Shown piece by piece: positions 39,869 to 49,585 of a stretch of DNA of 64,000 bases. Within the stretch, counting starts at the first letter, position 1, and each line of letters begins with the position of its first letter. Made by a program: the position numbers and the translations under genes. The DNA is from Variovorax sp. OAS795 (GTDB lineage Bacteria; Pseudomonadota; Gammaproteobacteria; Burkholderiales; Burkholderiaceae_C): contig NZ_JBEPOH010000001.1 of NCBI RefSeq assembly GCF_040546685.1, positions 3,596,001 through 3,660,000 of the forward strand, given 5' to 3'. The notes under the pieces were generated by a model. It was not told the origin of the DNA, searched no databases, and saw only the letters and a program-made list of their open reading frames with translations.

Positions 39869-41185
39869 TCAGCCCTGCTGCTGTGCCATCAGTTCGTCGA
39901 ACGTCACGGACTTTTCGTTGACCTTGGCCTTGCCGAGCACGAACTCGGTCACGTTGTTCTCGATGACCACGGCCTCGACTTCGGCCAGGCGGTTGTTGTC
40001 GCTGAAATACCAGCGCACGACGTCGGCGGGCTTTTCGTAGCTGGCGGCCAGCTCGTCGATGTGGGCCTTGATCTGCTCGGGCTTGGCCTGCAGGTTGTTG
40101 GCGCGCACCAGTTCGGCCACCACGAGGCCCAGGCGCACGCGGCGCTCGGCCTGCGGGCGGAAGACTTCGTCGGGGATCGGCGCCTTGTCCGCGTCCTTGA
40201 TGCCGCGCTGCTTGAGCTCGGCACGGGCGCCTTCGACCATGCGGTTCACTTCCGATTGCACGCTGGCGTTCGGCAGGTCGAGCTCGGCGTTGGCCAGCAA
40301 GGTGTCCATCACGGCATTCTTGTTGCGGGCCAAGAGGCGGAATTTCACTTCGCGCTCGAGGTTCTTCTTGATGTCGGCGCGCAGGCCCTCGACCGTTGCG
40401 TCGGGAATGCCGAGCGACTTGGCCAGCTGTTCGTTGACTTCGGGCAGGTGCGAGGCTTCGATCTTCTTCACGGTGACCATGAAGTCGGCCTGCTTGCCGG
40501 CCACGTCCTTGCCGTGGTAGTCGGCCGGGAACGACAGTGGGAAGGTGCGGCTGTCGCCGGACTTCATGCCGCGCACGGCATCTTCGAATTCCTTCAGCAT
40601 CTGGCCTTCGCCGACGATGAACTGGAAGTCTTCGGCCTTGCCGCCCTGGAAGGGTTCGCCGTCGATCTTGCCTTCGAAGTCGACCGTCACGCGGTCGTCG
40701 TCCTGCACCACGGCGTCTTGCGCGCGCTGGGCGAAGGTGCGGCGCTGGCGGCGCAGGATGTCGAGCGTCTTGTCGATCGCGTCGTCGCCCACTTCGGCCG
40801 AGAGCTTCTCGACTTCGGCACCGGCCAGGTCGTTGATCTTGACTTCGGGAAACACCTCGAAGACGGCGTCGAAGGCCAGCTGGCCTTCGGGCGACTCTTC
40901 CTTCTCGGTGATGCGGGGCTGGCCGGCCACGCGCAGCTTGGCTTCGTTGGCGGCTTGCGAGAAGGCTTCACCGACCTTGTCGTTCATGACTTCGTAGTGG
41001 ACCGAGTAGCCATAGCGCTGGGCCACGACGTTCATCGGCACCTTGCCCGGACGGAAGCCGTCCATCTTGACGGTGCGCGCGAGCTTCTTGAGGCGCGAAT
41101 CGACTTCGGACTGGATGGTGCCGACCGGCAGGGTCAGCGTGATCTTGCGTTCGAGCTTCTCGAGAGTTTCAACGGTCACGGTCAT
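39869..41185 (-). CDS. tig: Trigger factor, ribosome-associated chaperone
   Basis: Trigger factor binds the ribosome exit tunnel and shields nascent chains. 438 residues. The ribosome-binding domain has the [12 protein letters not shown] signature (about residues 44-55). The FKBP-like prolyl isomerase domain has [19 protein letters not shown], and the helical C-terminal domain follows. GGAAG lies 7 nt before the ATG. tRNA-Leu(UAG) ends only 26 nt upstream on the same strand, so tig is probably read from the tRNA promoter or from one inside the tRNA gene. Confidence 0.96.
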   Translation of the reverse strand: MTVTVETLEKLERKITLTLPVGTIQSEVDSRLKKLARTVKMDGFRPGKVPMNVVAQRYGYSVHYEVMNDKVGEAFSQAANEAKLRVAGQPRITEKEESPEGQLAFDAVFEVFPEVKINDLAGAEVEKLSAEVGDDAIDKTLDILRRQRRTFAQRAQDAVVQDDDRVTVDFEGKIDGEPFQGGKAEDFQFIVGEGQMLKEFEDAVRGMKSGDSRTFPLSFPADYHGKDVAGKQADFMVTVKKIEASHLPEVNEQLAKSLGIPDATVEGLRADIKKNLEREVKFRLLARNKNAVMDTLLANAELDLPNASVQSEVNRMVEGARAELKQRGIKDADKAPIPDEVFRPQAERRVRLGLVVAELVRANNLQAKPEQIKAHIDELAASYEKPADVVRWYFSDNNRLAEVEAVVIENNVTEFVLGKAKVNEKSVTFDELMAQQQG

Positions 41186-41211
41186 GGTGTCTTCCTTGTG
41201 AGGGGTGTGGC

Positions 41212-41298
41212 TGGTGCGCGGGGCCGGACTCGAACCGGCACGTTCTTGCGAACGTCAGGACCTAAACCTGGTGCGTCTACCAATTTCGCCACCCGCGC
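41212..41298 (-). tRNA. tRNA-Leu (anticodon UAG)
   Basis: 87 nt with encoded CCA. The acceptor GCGCGGG pairs with CCCGCGC, CAGGTTTAGGTCCTG gives anticodon UAG, a long variable arm ACGTTCGCAAGAACGT is present, and the T-loop GGTTCGAGTCC is intact. Its promoter is not obvious because a terminator hairpin lies 25 bp upstream. Confidence 0.97.
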
Positions 41299-41322
41299 TA
41301 TTGCCATTTTTCAGGTGAATGC

Positions 41323-41374
41323 AAAAGCGGACGGCCCTGGTGCAACGGGTAGCCGCTGCCCAAAGACCGTCCGC
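41323..41374 (-). terminator. Intrinsic terminator of the RND pump operon
   Basis: GCGGACGG (complement of 41367-41374) pairs with CCGTCCGC (complement of 41327-41334), with a partly paired 32-nt interior, followed on the minus strand by TTTT. It separates the pump operon from tRNA-Leu and tig. Confidence 0.75.
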
Positions 41375-41397
41375 CTGAAATCGGTCAACCCGCTATT

Positions 41398-44300
41398 TTA
41401 AGCGCTAATCGGAGCCTCTTTCGGCTCCCGCTTGACACGGAACGCCGCGGCGTACATTGCCGGCAGTGCCAGCAGGGTCAATACGGTTGCCACGATCAGC
41501 CCGCCCATGATGGCCACGGCCATCGGGCCCCAGAAAACGCTGCGGGAGAGCGGGATCATCGCCAGCACCGCCGCCGCGGCCGTGAGCACGATCGGCCGCA
41601 GCCGCCGCACGGCCGATTCGACGATCGCGTCCCAGGCCGGCACGCCCGCCTCGCGGTCGCTCTCGATCTGGTCGATCAGGATCACCGCGTTGCGCTGGAT
41701 CATGCCCATCAGCGCGATCACGCCCAGGAGCGCCACGAAGCCGAAGGGCCGGTTCAGCAGCAGCAGCGCGCCTGCCACCCCGGCAATGCCCATCGGCCCG
41801 GTGATGAACACCAGCAGCGAACGGCTGAAGCTGTGCAGCTGGAGCATCAGCAGCGTGAACACCAGGAACAGCATGATCGGCACGCCGGCCACGATGGACG
41901 CCGAGCCCTTGCTGCTTTCCTCGACCGCGCCGGCCACCTCGATGCGGTAGGCGCCCTCGCCGGCCGCGTGCCAGCCGGCTTCGAGCTGGCGCAGCTTCGG
42001 CAGCAGCTGCTCGGTCACGGTCGCGCCCTGCAGGCCCTCGACCACGTCGCCCTGCACGGTGATGGCGTAGTCGCGGTTCTCGCGCCACATCACGCCCGGC
42101 TCCCAGCTGAACACCGGCCGCGCGATCTGCGTCAGCGGGATCGATCGGCCCGTGGTGGTGGGCAGGTAGGCGTTGCCGATGTCCGAGATGGCCTCGCGCT
42201 CGTCCGCGGACTGGCGCAGCACGATGTCGATCAAGAGGTCGTTCTCACGGTACTGGCCCACGGTGGTGCCAGAGAACATCGTCTTGGAGGCCTGGGCGAT
42301 TGCCTGGCTGGTGACGCCGAGCGCGCGCGCCTTGGCCTGGTCGACCTCGAGCCGGATCACCTTGACCGATTCGTTCCAGTTGTCGTTCACGCCGCGCATG
42401 TTGGTGTTCTCGCGCAGCACGGCCTTGACCTCGTCGGCATGCATGCGCAATTGCGCAGGCTCGGTGCCGATGACGCGGAACTGCACCGGGTAGGGCACCG
42501 GTGGCCCGTTGGGCAGCAGCTTCACGCGGCCGCGCACTTCAGGGAACTCCTGCGCCAGCAGGGTCGGCAGCTTGATGCGCAGGCTTTCGCGCACCTTCAG
42601 GTCCTTGGCCAGCACGATGAGCTGCGAGACGTTGGTCTGCGGAAAGACCTGGTCCAGCGGCAGGTAGAAGCGCGGCACGCCGGAGCCGATCCAGGTGCTC
42701 ACCGTCTTCACGCCCTCTTCCTTCATGATGCGTTGCTCGACCCGCCTGGCAACCTCTTCGTTCGCGGGGAACGAGGTGCCCTCGGGGAACCAGATGTCCA
42801 CCATGATCTCGGGCCGGCTCGAATCCGGGAAGAACTGCTGCTGCACCTTGCCCATGCCGACGATGCCCAGCCCGAAGATGAACACCGTGGCGAGGATGGT
42901 CAGCCAACGATGCTGCACGCACCAGTTCACCGTGCGGCGGAAGGCGTTGTAGAACGGCGTGTCGAACAGTTCGTGCGGCGGCGCATCGGGGTCGTGCGGC
43001 TTCACCTTGAGCAGCAGCGTGCCCAGGTAGGGCACGAAGTACACCGAGACGATCCAGGACAGCACCAGCGCGATCACCGTCACCGCGAAGATCGCGAAGG
43101 TGTATTCACCGGTCACCGACTTGGCGATGCCGATCGGCAGGAAGCCCGCGGCGGTGATGAGCGTGCCGGTGAGCATGGGCTTGGCGGTCACGTCGTAGGC
43201 GAAGGTGGCTGCGCGCACCTTGTCGTAGCCCTCCTCCATCTTCCGCACCATCATCTCGACGGCGATGATCGCGTCGTCCACCAGCAGGCCGAGCGCGATG
43301 ATGAGCGACCCCAGCGATATCTTGTGCAGCCCGATCCCGAAGTAGTTCATGGCCAGGAAGGTCACGGCCAGCACCAGCGGGATCGTGATGGCCACCACCA
43401 GCCCGGGCCGGACGTCGATGTACCAGCCGAAGCGCCCGCCCTTGTGCAGGCCGAGCGAGATGATGCTCACCGCCAGCACGATGGCCACGGCCTCGATCAG
43501 CACGCCGACGAACTCGTTGACCGAGCTGGCCACCGACACCGGCTGGTCCTGCACCTGCGCGAGCTTCACGCCGGCCGGCAGGCGCTGGTCGATGGTCGCG
43601 GTGGTGGCGCGCAGCGCCTTGCCCAGCGCGATGATGTCGCCGCCCTTGGCCATGGAGACGCCGAGCGCGATGACTTCCTTGCCCTGGTGGTGCACCTTGA
43701 CGGCCGGCGGATCGATGTAGCCGCGGTGGATGTCGGCAATGTCGCCGAGCTTGATCTGGTTGCCCGAGCTGCCGCGGATCGGCATCTCGCGCAGCTGCTC
43801 CACGCTGGTGAACTGCCCTGCCACGCGCACCTGCACCACGTCGAGCGGCGACTGGATCGTGCCCGCGCTTTCCACCGCGTTCTGCGAGCCCAGCTGCGCC
43901 AGCACCGCGCTGAAGTCCAGCCCGAGCTGGGCCACGCGCTTCTGCGAGATCTCGATGTAGACCTTCTCGTCCTGCACGCCGAACTGGTCGACCTTGGCGA
44001 CGTCCTTCACGCGCAGCAACTGTTGGCGCACCTCGTCGGCCAGGGTCTTGAGCTCGGCGTAGCTGAAGCCTTCGCTTTCAAGCGCGTAGATCACGCCATA
44101 GACGTCGCCGAAGTCGTCGTTGAAGAACGGCCCCTGCACGCCTGCGGGCAAGGTGTTGCGGATGTCGCCGATCTTCTTGCGCACCGTGTACCAGACATTG
44201 GCGACGTCGCCGGCCTTGGACGAGTCCTTGATCTGGAAGATGATCTGCGACTCACCCGGCTTCGAATAGCTGCGGATCTTGTCGGCGTAGGGTGCCTCCT

Positions 44301-44553
44301 GCAGCGTGCGCTCGAGCTTGTCGGTGACCTGCTCGGCCACCTGCTGCGCGGTGGCGCCGGGCCAGTAGGTGCGCACCACCATGGCCCGGAAGGTGAACGG
44401 CGGATCTTCGTCCTGCCCGAGCTGGAAGTAGGCAAAGGCTCCCAGCACCATCAGCACCACCATCAGGTAGCGCGTGAGCGGCGCGTGGTCCAGCGCCCAT
44501 TTGGAGAGATTGAAGCCGGCGGGCTTGTCGGTGTTCGCAGCGCCCTGGCTCAT
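41398..44553 (-). CDS. RND efflux pump inner-membrane subunit
   Basis: A 1051-residue resistance-nodulation-division transporter. It has an N-terminal helix (about residues 28-46), two large periplasmic loops and two six-helix bundles. Key features are LLVDDAIIAVEMMVRKME in helix 4 (proton-relay aspartates), PMLTGTLITAAGFLPIG and the matching C-terminal GMIQRNAVILIDQIE. It resembles the multidrug/acriflavin branch rather than heavy-metal pumps. It overlaps the adaptor stop by 4 bp (ATGA). No outer-membrane channel is in this operon; the one at 62397 or another must serve it. Substrate unknown. Confidence 0.92.
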   Translation of the reverse strand: MSQGAANTDKPAGFNLSKWALDHAPLTRYLMVVLMVLGAFAYFQLGQDEDPPFTFRAMVVRTYWPGATAQQVAEQVTDKLERTLQEAPYADKIRSYSKPGESQIIFQIKDSSKAGDVANVWYTVRKKIGDIRNTLPAGVQGPFFNDDFGDVYGVIYALESEGFSYAELKTLADEVRQQLLRVKDVAKVDQFGVQDEKVYIEISQKRVAQLGLDFSAVLAQLGSQNAVESAGTIQSPLDVVQVRVAGQFTSVEQLREMPIRGSSGNQIKLGDIADIHRGYIDPPAVKVHHQGKEVIALGVSMAKGGDIIALGKALRATTATIDQRLPAGVKLAQVQDQPVSVASSVNEFVGVLIEAVAIVLAVSIISLGLHKGGRFGWYIDVRPGLVVAITIPLVLAVTFLAMNYFGIGLHKISLGSLIIALGLLVDDAIIAVEMMVRKMEEGYDKVRAATFAYDVTAKPMLTGTLITAAGFLPIGIAKSVTGEYTFAIFAVTVIALVLSWIVSVYFVPYLGTLLLKVKPHDPDAPPHELFDTPFYNAFRRTVNWCVQHRWLTILATVFIFGLGIVGMGKVQQQFFPDSSRPEIMVDIWFPEGTSFPANEEVARRVEQRIMKEEGVKTVSTWIGSGVPRFYLPLDQVFPQTNVSQLIVLAKDLKVRESLRIKLPTLLAQEFPEVRGRVKLLPNGPPVPYPVQFRVIGTEPAQLRMHADEVKAVLRENTNMRGVNDNWNESVKVIRLEVDQAKARALGVTSQAIAQASKTMFSGTTVGQYRENDLLIDIVLRQSADEREAISDIGNAYLPTTTGRSIPLTQIARPVFSWEPGVMWRENRDYAITVQGDVVEGLQGATVTEQLLPKLRQLEAGWHAAGEGAYRIEVAGAVEESSKGSASIVAGVPIMLFLVFTLLMLQLHSFSRSLLVFITGPMGIAGVAGALLLLNRPFGFVALLGVIALMGMIQRNAVILIDQIESDREAGVPAWDAIVESAVRRLRPIVLTAAAAVLAMIPLSRSVFWGPMAVAIMGGLIVATVLTLLALPAMYAAAFRVKREPKEAPISA

Positions 44554-45743
44554 TTGGCCGCACCTGCTGCGATCTCCTTCTTCGTGGCCGAAGCGGCCCC
44601 GGCTTGCTGTGCCGGCTCCTTCGCATTGGCGGCTGCCGCGGCAGCCTCCTTGCTCTGGTAGACGGTGACCTTCTGCCCTGGCGAGAGCACGTGCACGCCC
44701 GCGGCCACGACCATCATGCCGGGCGCGAGCCCGCCGCCGATCACGGCCTCGTTGCCGTCGGCCGTGGCCACCTGCACCGGCTGCGAGCGCACCGTCATGG
44801 TCGCCTTGTCGAGCACCCAGACCGCGGTGCCCTTGCCCTCCTGGCGCAACGCGCTGGTCGGCAGCTTCATGACCGCGACACCGGTGCGGGCCAGCGCCTG
44901 CGGGCGCGCATAGACGGTGGCACCGAGCGGCGGCGAGGTGGCCGCATCGATGGCCACCTTGACCGAATAGGTGCGCGTGACCGCGTCGGCGCTGGCGGCC
45001 ACCTCGCGCACCTGGCCCTGCAGCTCGGCGCCGCCCGACCAGCCGCGCACCGTGACGGGCGAACCGGGCCTGATCAGCCCGGCGCGGTCTTCGGGCACCG
45101 CAAACACCACGTCGCGCGCCCCGTCCTGGGCGATGCGGACGACCGGCGTTCCGGCCTGCACCACCTGCCCCGGCTCGGCTTCGATGGCGGTGATGATGCC
45201 GGCGACGTCCGCCACCAGCGTGGTGTAGCTCGCCTGGTTGCCCTGCGACGAAAGCTGGGCCTGCGCCTGCTCGAGCTGGGCCTGCGCGGACTTCCAGGTG
45301 GACTCGCGGCGCTCCAGCTCGGCGCCGCTGATGAAGTTCTGCTCGCGCAGTTCACGGTAGCGCTTGAGGTCTGCCGCGGCGAGATCGCGGTTGGTCTGCG
45401 CCGCGGCGAGCTGGGCCCGCGCCGCATCGGCCGCCAGCCGGTAGTCCTGCGGGTCGAGCTGGGCCAGCACCTGGCCGGCCTGCACATGCTGGCCGAGCTC
45501 GGCCTGGCGCCGGGTGATCTTGCCCCCCACGCGGAAGCCGAGACGCGATTCGACCCGGGCGCGGACCTCGGCCGAGAACTCGGGCTGGGCATCGAAGTCG
45601 CTGGTGCCCACCGTCACCAGCTTGACCGCTCGCACGGGCTCCTCGGCTGGTTTCGACTGCGAGCAGCCGACCAGGAACAAGGCGGGAAGCAGCAGCCATG
45701 CAATGGCGCCGCGGGCAGGAGAAAAGCCGGAAGAGGCGGTCAT
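44550..45743 (-). CDS. RND efflux periplasmic adaptor (lipoprotein)
   Basis: A 397-residue membrane-fusion protein. It has a lipoprotein signal with lipobox LVGC (Cys27), a lipoyl/barrel-sandwich half-motif LGFRVGGKITRRQAELGQHV, an alpha-helical hairpin (about residues 95-165) and a beta-barrel. The C-terminal ~35 residues are Ala/Gln-rich and low complexity. It bridges the RND pump to an outer-membrane channel. It is the promoter-proximal gene of the pair; a TetR-style palindrome lies 31 bp upstream of the ATG. Confidence 0.93.
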   Translation of the reverse strand: MTASSGFSPARGAIAWLLLPALFLVGCSQSKPAEEPVRAVKLVTVGTSDFDAQPEFSAEVRARVESRLGFRVGGKITRRQAELGQHVQAGQVLAQLDPQDYRLAADAARAQLAAAQTNRDLAAADLKRYRELREQNFISGAELERRESTWKSAQAQLEQAQAQLSSQGNQASYTTLVADVAGIITAIEAEPGQVVQAGTPVVRIAQDGARDVVFAVPEDRAGLIRPGSPVTVRGWSGGAELQGQVREVAASADAVTRTYSVKVAIDAATSPPLGATVYARPQALARTGVAVMKLPTSALRQEGKGTAVWVLDKATMTVRSQPVQVATADGNEAVIGGGLAPGMMVVAAGVHVLSPGQKVTVYQSKEAAAAAANAKEPAQQAGAASATKKEIAAGAAK

Positions 45744-45773
45744 GAGACACCCTGGAAAGGTCGAACCTGGTCA

Positions 45774-45797
45774 ATTACTGACCCACTGGTTAGTAAT
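45774..45797. promoter_or_regulatory. TetR-type palindromic operator upstream of the RND pump
   Basis: ATTACTGACC (45774-45783), a CACT spacer, then GGTTAGTAAT (45788-45797): 10-bp arms with one mismatch. The form closely resembles operators of TetR repressors of efflux pumps. No tetR gene is adjacent. Confidence 0.6.
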
Positions 45798-45841
45798 CTA
45801 GGGTAAACCTCAAGGGCTGTCAATCGCGGTTTGAACGCCGG

Positions 45842-47764
45842 CTAGGTTCTCTGCCCCATTTCGACCAGACGGTTGTCCGGAAGCTCGAAATAGTCCGACG
45901 CCCTCCCCGCGTTGCGCTGCAGCCAACCGAAGAGCGCGCGGCGCACGGGGTTCATGCCCGGGAGGTTCTCCTCGCCGACCGACGCCCGCGAGACGAAGTA
46001 CGAGGTCTTCATCGAATCGATGGCCAGCCCTTTCTGGTAGGCGAAGATCCGCATGAACTCGGGCACGTCGGGCCGCTCCATGAAGCCATGGCGCGCCGTG
46101 ACCACCCAGATGCAATCCGTCAGGTGCTCGGCCTCGATGCGGAGGCGCGCATCGACGCGCGGCGTGTCGCAGGCCAGCACGCGCAGCACGATCACCTGCT
46201 CGTGCAGCACCTGGTTGTGCTTGAGGTTGTGGAGCAAGGCATGGGGCACCGCCGTGGCGTCGGCGTTCAGGAACACTGCCGTGCCCTTCACCCTGTGCGG
46301 CATGTCGAGCGCGAGCGACTCGAAGAAGGGCCTGAGCGGCAGGCTTTCGGCCATGGCGGCTTCCAGCCCCAGGCGGCGCCCCTTGGACCAGGTGGTGAAG
46401 AGCACCATCACCCCGGCCGCCACGGCCAGCGTGAGCCAGCCGCCTTCGGCGATCTTGAGGCTGTTGGCCGCGACGAAAGTCAGGTCGACCAGGGCGAAGG
46501 CCGCGACCCCGAGCACCACCGCCACCCGGTTCCAGCGCCAAAGCCCCCAGGCCACGATGCCTGCCAGCAGCGTGGTCGTCACCATCGTGATCGACACCGC
46601 GATGCCGTAGGCCGCCGACAACGCCTCCGAGCTGCGAAACCCCAGCACCAGCAACAGCACCCCGGTCATCAGCAGCCAGTTGACCACCGGCACGTAGATC
46701 TGGCCGATGGCCGCGCCCGAGGTCTGCACCACCCGCATGCGCGGCAGGTAGCCCATGCGCATGGCGTGGGCCGTGAGCGAAAAAGCGCCCGAGATCACCG
46801 CCTGCGAGGCGATCACGGTGGCCATGGCCGCCAGCACCACCATCGGCAAGACGCCCCAGGCGGGAAAGAGCCTGAAAAAGGGGTTGTCGATGGCCGACGG
46901 ATCCGCCAGCACCAGGGCGCCCTGGCCAAAATAATTCAGCACCAGCCCCGGGAGCGCAATGAAGAGCCACGCGCGCCGGATCGCCCGCGTGCCGAAGTGG
47001 CCCATGTCGGCGTACAGCGCCTCGCCGCCAGTGAAGGCCAGGAACACCGCGCCGAGCACCGCGAGCGACTGCAGCCGGTGCTCGACCAGGAAGCCGATGG
47101 CCCGGCGCGGATCGAGCGCGCCCAGCACCTGCGGATGCTGCAGCACCTGCCAGCCGCCCGCGACGGCGAGCACCCCGAACCACAGCACCATGACAGGGCC
47201 GAACACCTTGCCGACCGCGCCGGTCCCCTTGCGCTGCACCGCAAAGAGCCCCAGCAGGATGAGCATGGTGACCGGGATCACCGCACGCTGCAGCACCGGC
47301 GCCTGCACCTCCAGCCCCTCGACCGCCGACAGCACGGAAATGGCCGGGGTGATCAGGCTGTCGCCGTAGAACATGGCAGCGCCGACGAGGCCGAGCACGC
47401 CGATGGCGTTCCACAGCCACGGCCGCGCCTGGGACCCCCCGGCCGCGCTGCGCGCAAGCGCCTGCAGGGCAAGAATCCCGCCTTCGCCGTCGTGGTCGGC
47501 ACGCAGCACGAACACCACGTACTTGAGCGTGACCACGAACAGGAGGCCCCAGAAGATCAGGGAGAGCAGGCCCAGCACCGTATCGGGCGAAAACGCCACG
47601 CCATGCTCGGGGTTCAGCGTTTCCTTGAAGGCATAGAGCGGCGAGGTCCCGATGTCGCCGAACACCACGCCCAGCGCCGCAAGCGTCAGGCCCGGTCCCG
47701 CCGCATGAGACGCCTCGCCGTGCGTCGGACTCTGGACGGCCGGAACCTGTGCCTGTGCATTCAT
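45842..47764 (-). CDS. kup: Low-affinity potassium transporter Kup
   Basis: A 640-residue KUP/HAK potassium uptake protein with twelve membrane segments in the first ~440 residues and a cytoplasmic C-terminal domain. Family sequence starts LALAALGVVFGDIGTSPLYA-like (here LTLAALGVVFGDIGTSPLY) and continues with GGILALQALAR, FYGDSLITPAISVLSAVEG and TGGEALYADMGHFG. It takes up K+ probably with protons. I chose the ATG at 47764. Divergent from hpnC with 73 bp between. Confidence 0.95.
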   Translation of the reverse strand: MNAQAQVPAVQSPTHGEASHAAGPGLTLAALGVVFGDIGTSPLYAFKETLNPEHGVAFSPDTVLGLLSLIFWGLLFVVTLKYVVFVLRADHDGEGGILALQALARSAAGGSQARPWLWNAIGVLGLVGAAMFYGDSLITPAISVLSAVEGLEVQAPVLQRAVIPVTMLILLGLFAVQRKGTGAVGKVFGPVMVLWFGVLAVAGGWQVLQHPQVLGALDPRRAIGFLVEHRLQSLAVLGAVFLAFTGGEALYADMGHFGTRAIRRAWLFIALPGLVLNYFGQGALVLADPSAIDNPFFRLFPAWGVLPMVVLAAMATVIASQAVISGAFSLTAHAMRMGYLPRMRVVQTSGAAIGQIYVPVVNWLLMTGVLLLVLGFRSSEALSAAYGIAVSITMVTTTLLAGIVAWGLWRWNRVAVVLGVAAFALVDLTFVAANSLKIAEGGWLTLAVAAGVMVLFTTWSKGRRLGLEAAMAESLPLRPFFESLALDMPHRVKGTAVFLNADATAVPHALLHNLKHNQVLHEQVIVLRVLACDTPRVDARLRIEAEHLTDCIWVVTARHGFMERPDVPEFMRIFAYQKGLAIDSMKTSYFVSRASVGEENLPGMNPVRRALFGWLQRNAGRASDYFELPDNRLVEMGQRT

Positions 47765-47837
47765 GGAATCTTGGAATTGGATTGGGAGCTGACGCCGCGA
47801 GCATAGTGCCGCCGCGCGTGTCGCGGACAATTGCCGC

Positions 47838-48749
47838 GTGCCTGAACCCTCACCCATTGCCGCGCCGCCGGCGCATTACGAGAATTTCCCCGTGGCCTCC
47901 TGGCTGTGCCCACCCCACCTGCGACCGCCGATAGCGGCGATCTACCATTTCGCGCGCACGGCGGACGACATCGCGGACGAAGGCGATGCCTCGCCCGAGG
48001 AGCGGCTGGAAGACCTTCGGGCCTATCGCGAAGAGCTCCGCGCCGCCGCGCGCGGGAGCGTGCCCGGCTCCGCGCGCTGGCCCTACGTGTTCGGACCGCT
48101 GGCCCACAGCATCGCGCAGTTCGAGTTGCCCGAAGCCCTGCTGGCCGACCTGCTGAGCGCCTTCATGCAGGACATCGAGAAGACGAGCGGCGGCGGAACC
48201 TACGCCGACCGCGCCGAGCTGCTCGACTACTGCCGCCGCTCCGCCAATCCCGTCGGCCGCCTGCTGCTGCACCTGTATGGCGTGCACGACGCGAAGGCGC
48301 TGGAACAAAGCGACGCCATCTGCAGCGCGCTGCAACTCATCAATTTCTGGCAGGACACGAGCGTGGACCTGCCGCGCGGCCGCTTCTACGCGCCGCTGTC
48401 CGATTGCGCCCGCCGCGGCCTGACGCCCGAAAGCTTCAGGGCCTTCATGCCGCTTGGCGACGCGCCCCCGCCGCAGGAAGCCATCAACCTGATCGCGATC
48501 GAATGCGCCTGGGCCCGCGAGCTCATGGCCCGGGGTGCGCCGCTGGTCCATCGCCTGCCCGGCCGCACGGGCTGGGAGCTGCGCTTCGTGGTCCAGGGCG
48601 GCTTGCGCATCCTCGACAAGATCGAAGACCTGGGCTTCGACACCTTCTCGCAGCGCCCCACGATCGGCAGATCCGACGCGCCCTTGCTGGCCTGGCGCGC
48701 CCTCCGGATGCGGAGACAATTGCCGGCCATGAAAGCGCCCTTCCGATGA
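47838..48749 (+). CDS. hpnC: Squalene synthase HpnC
   Basis: In the HpnCDE route, HpnD makes presqualene diphosphate, HpnC converts it to hydroxysqualene, and HpnE reduces that to squalene. This 303-residue trans-prenyltransferase-like protein has the two aspartate motifs DDIAD (near residue 42) and LINFWQDTSVD (near residue 175). It starts at a GTG only 6 nt after a GACAAT -10-like box, with no Shine-Dalgarno, so a leaderless mRNA is possible. hpnD overlaps it by ATGA. The three-gene order is the standard one. Confidence 0.92.
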   Translation: MPEPSPIAAPPAHYENFPVASWLCPPHLRPPIAAIYHFARTADDIADEGDASPEERLEDLRAYREELRAAARGSVPGSARWPYVFGPLAHSIAQFELPEALLADLLSAFMQDIEKTSGGGTYADRAELLDYCRRSANPVGRLLLHLYGVHDAKALEQSDAICSALQLINFWQDTSVDLPRGRFYAPLSDCARRGLTPESFRAFMPLGDAPPPQEAINLIAIECAWARELMARGAPLVHRLPGRTGWELRFVVQGGLRILDKIEDLGFDTFSQRPTIGRSDAPLLAWRALRMRRQLPAMKAPFR

Positions 48750-49585
48750 CTCCCGAGCAATACGTACAGGATAAGGCCGCCGCCTCGGGCAGCAGTTTCT
48801 ACTACGCCTTCCTGTTTCTGCCCAAGCCGCGCCGGGCCGCGATCACCGCGTTCTATGCCTTCTGCCGCGAGATCGACGACGTTGTCGACGAGGTCAGCGA
48901 CCCTGGCGTGGCGGCCACCAAGCTGGCCTGGTGGCGCACGGAGGTGGCGCAGTCTTTCTCCGGCCCGCCGCGCCACCCGGTGATGCAGGCCCTTGTGCCG
49001 CATGCCGCCGCCTACGGCATCGAGCCCCGGCAGCTCAACGAGGTGATCGACGGCTGCCAGATGGACCTCGACCAGACGCGCTACCTCGACTTTCCGAACC
49101 TCGCGCGCTACTGCCACCTGGTGGCGGGCGTGGTGGGCGAAGTCGCGGCGCGCATCTTCGGCCAGACCGATGCGCAGACCACCGCCTACGCGCACAAGCT
49201 CGGGCTGGCGCTGCAGCTCACCAACATCATTCGCGACGTGGGCGAAGACGCATTGCGCGGCCGCATCTACCTGCCCGTGAACGAGCTGCAGAAGTTCGAC
49301 GTCAAGGCGCACGAGATCCTCAACCGCGTGCATTCGGAGCGCTTCGTGGCGCTCATGAAGTTCCAGGCCCAGCGCGCGCATGCGGCGTACGACGAGGCCC
49401 TGGCCTTGCTGCCCGCCGCCGACCGCCGCACGCAGAAGCCCGGCCTCATGATGGCCAGCATCTATCGCACGCTGCTGCGCGAGATCGAGCGTGACGACTT
49501 CCAGGTGCTGAACCAGCGCGTGAGCCTGACGCCGGTGCGCAAGTTCTGGCTGGCGTGGAAAGTCCAGGCGCTGGGGCGCATTTGA
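48746..49585 (+). CDS. hpnD: Presqualene diphosphate synthase HpnD
   Basis: Condenses two farnesyl diphosphates to presqualene diphosphate. 279 residues with FYYAFLFLPKPRRAAITAFY, the first aspartate motif CREIDDVVDEV and the second NIIRDVGEDALRGRIYLP, both intact. The ATG overlaps the hpnC stop, and the next gene starts within its own stop (TTGA), so hpnC-D-E are translated as a coupled set. Confidence 0.95.
   Translation: MTPEQYVQDKAAASGSSFYYAFLFLPKPRRAAITAFYAFCREIDDVVDEVSDPGVAATKLAWWRTEVAQSFSGPPRHPVMQALVPHAAAYGIEPRQLNEVIDGCQMDLDQTRYLDFPNLARYCHLVAGVVGEVAARIFGQTDAQTTAYAHKLGLALQLTNIIRDVGEDALRGRIYLPVNELQKFDVKAHEILNRVHSERFVALMKFQAQRAHAAYDEALALLPAADRRTQKPGLMMASIYRTLLREIERDDFQVLNQRVSLTPVRKFWLAWKVQALGRI

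Noticed and set aside
41833..44661. A 942-codon plus-strand frame opposite the RND pump
   Set aside because: Antisense shadow of a well-conserved RND gene; His/Asp/Arg-rich without motifs.
45842..47764. Kup as part of the efflux operon
   Set aside because: The stop of kup is well separated from the adaptor gene by a gap containing the operator palindrome, and the two are functionally unrelated.
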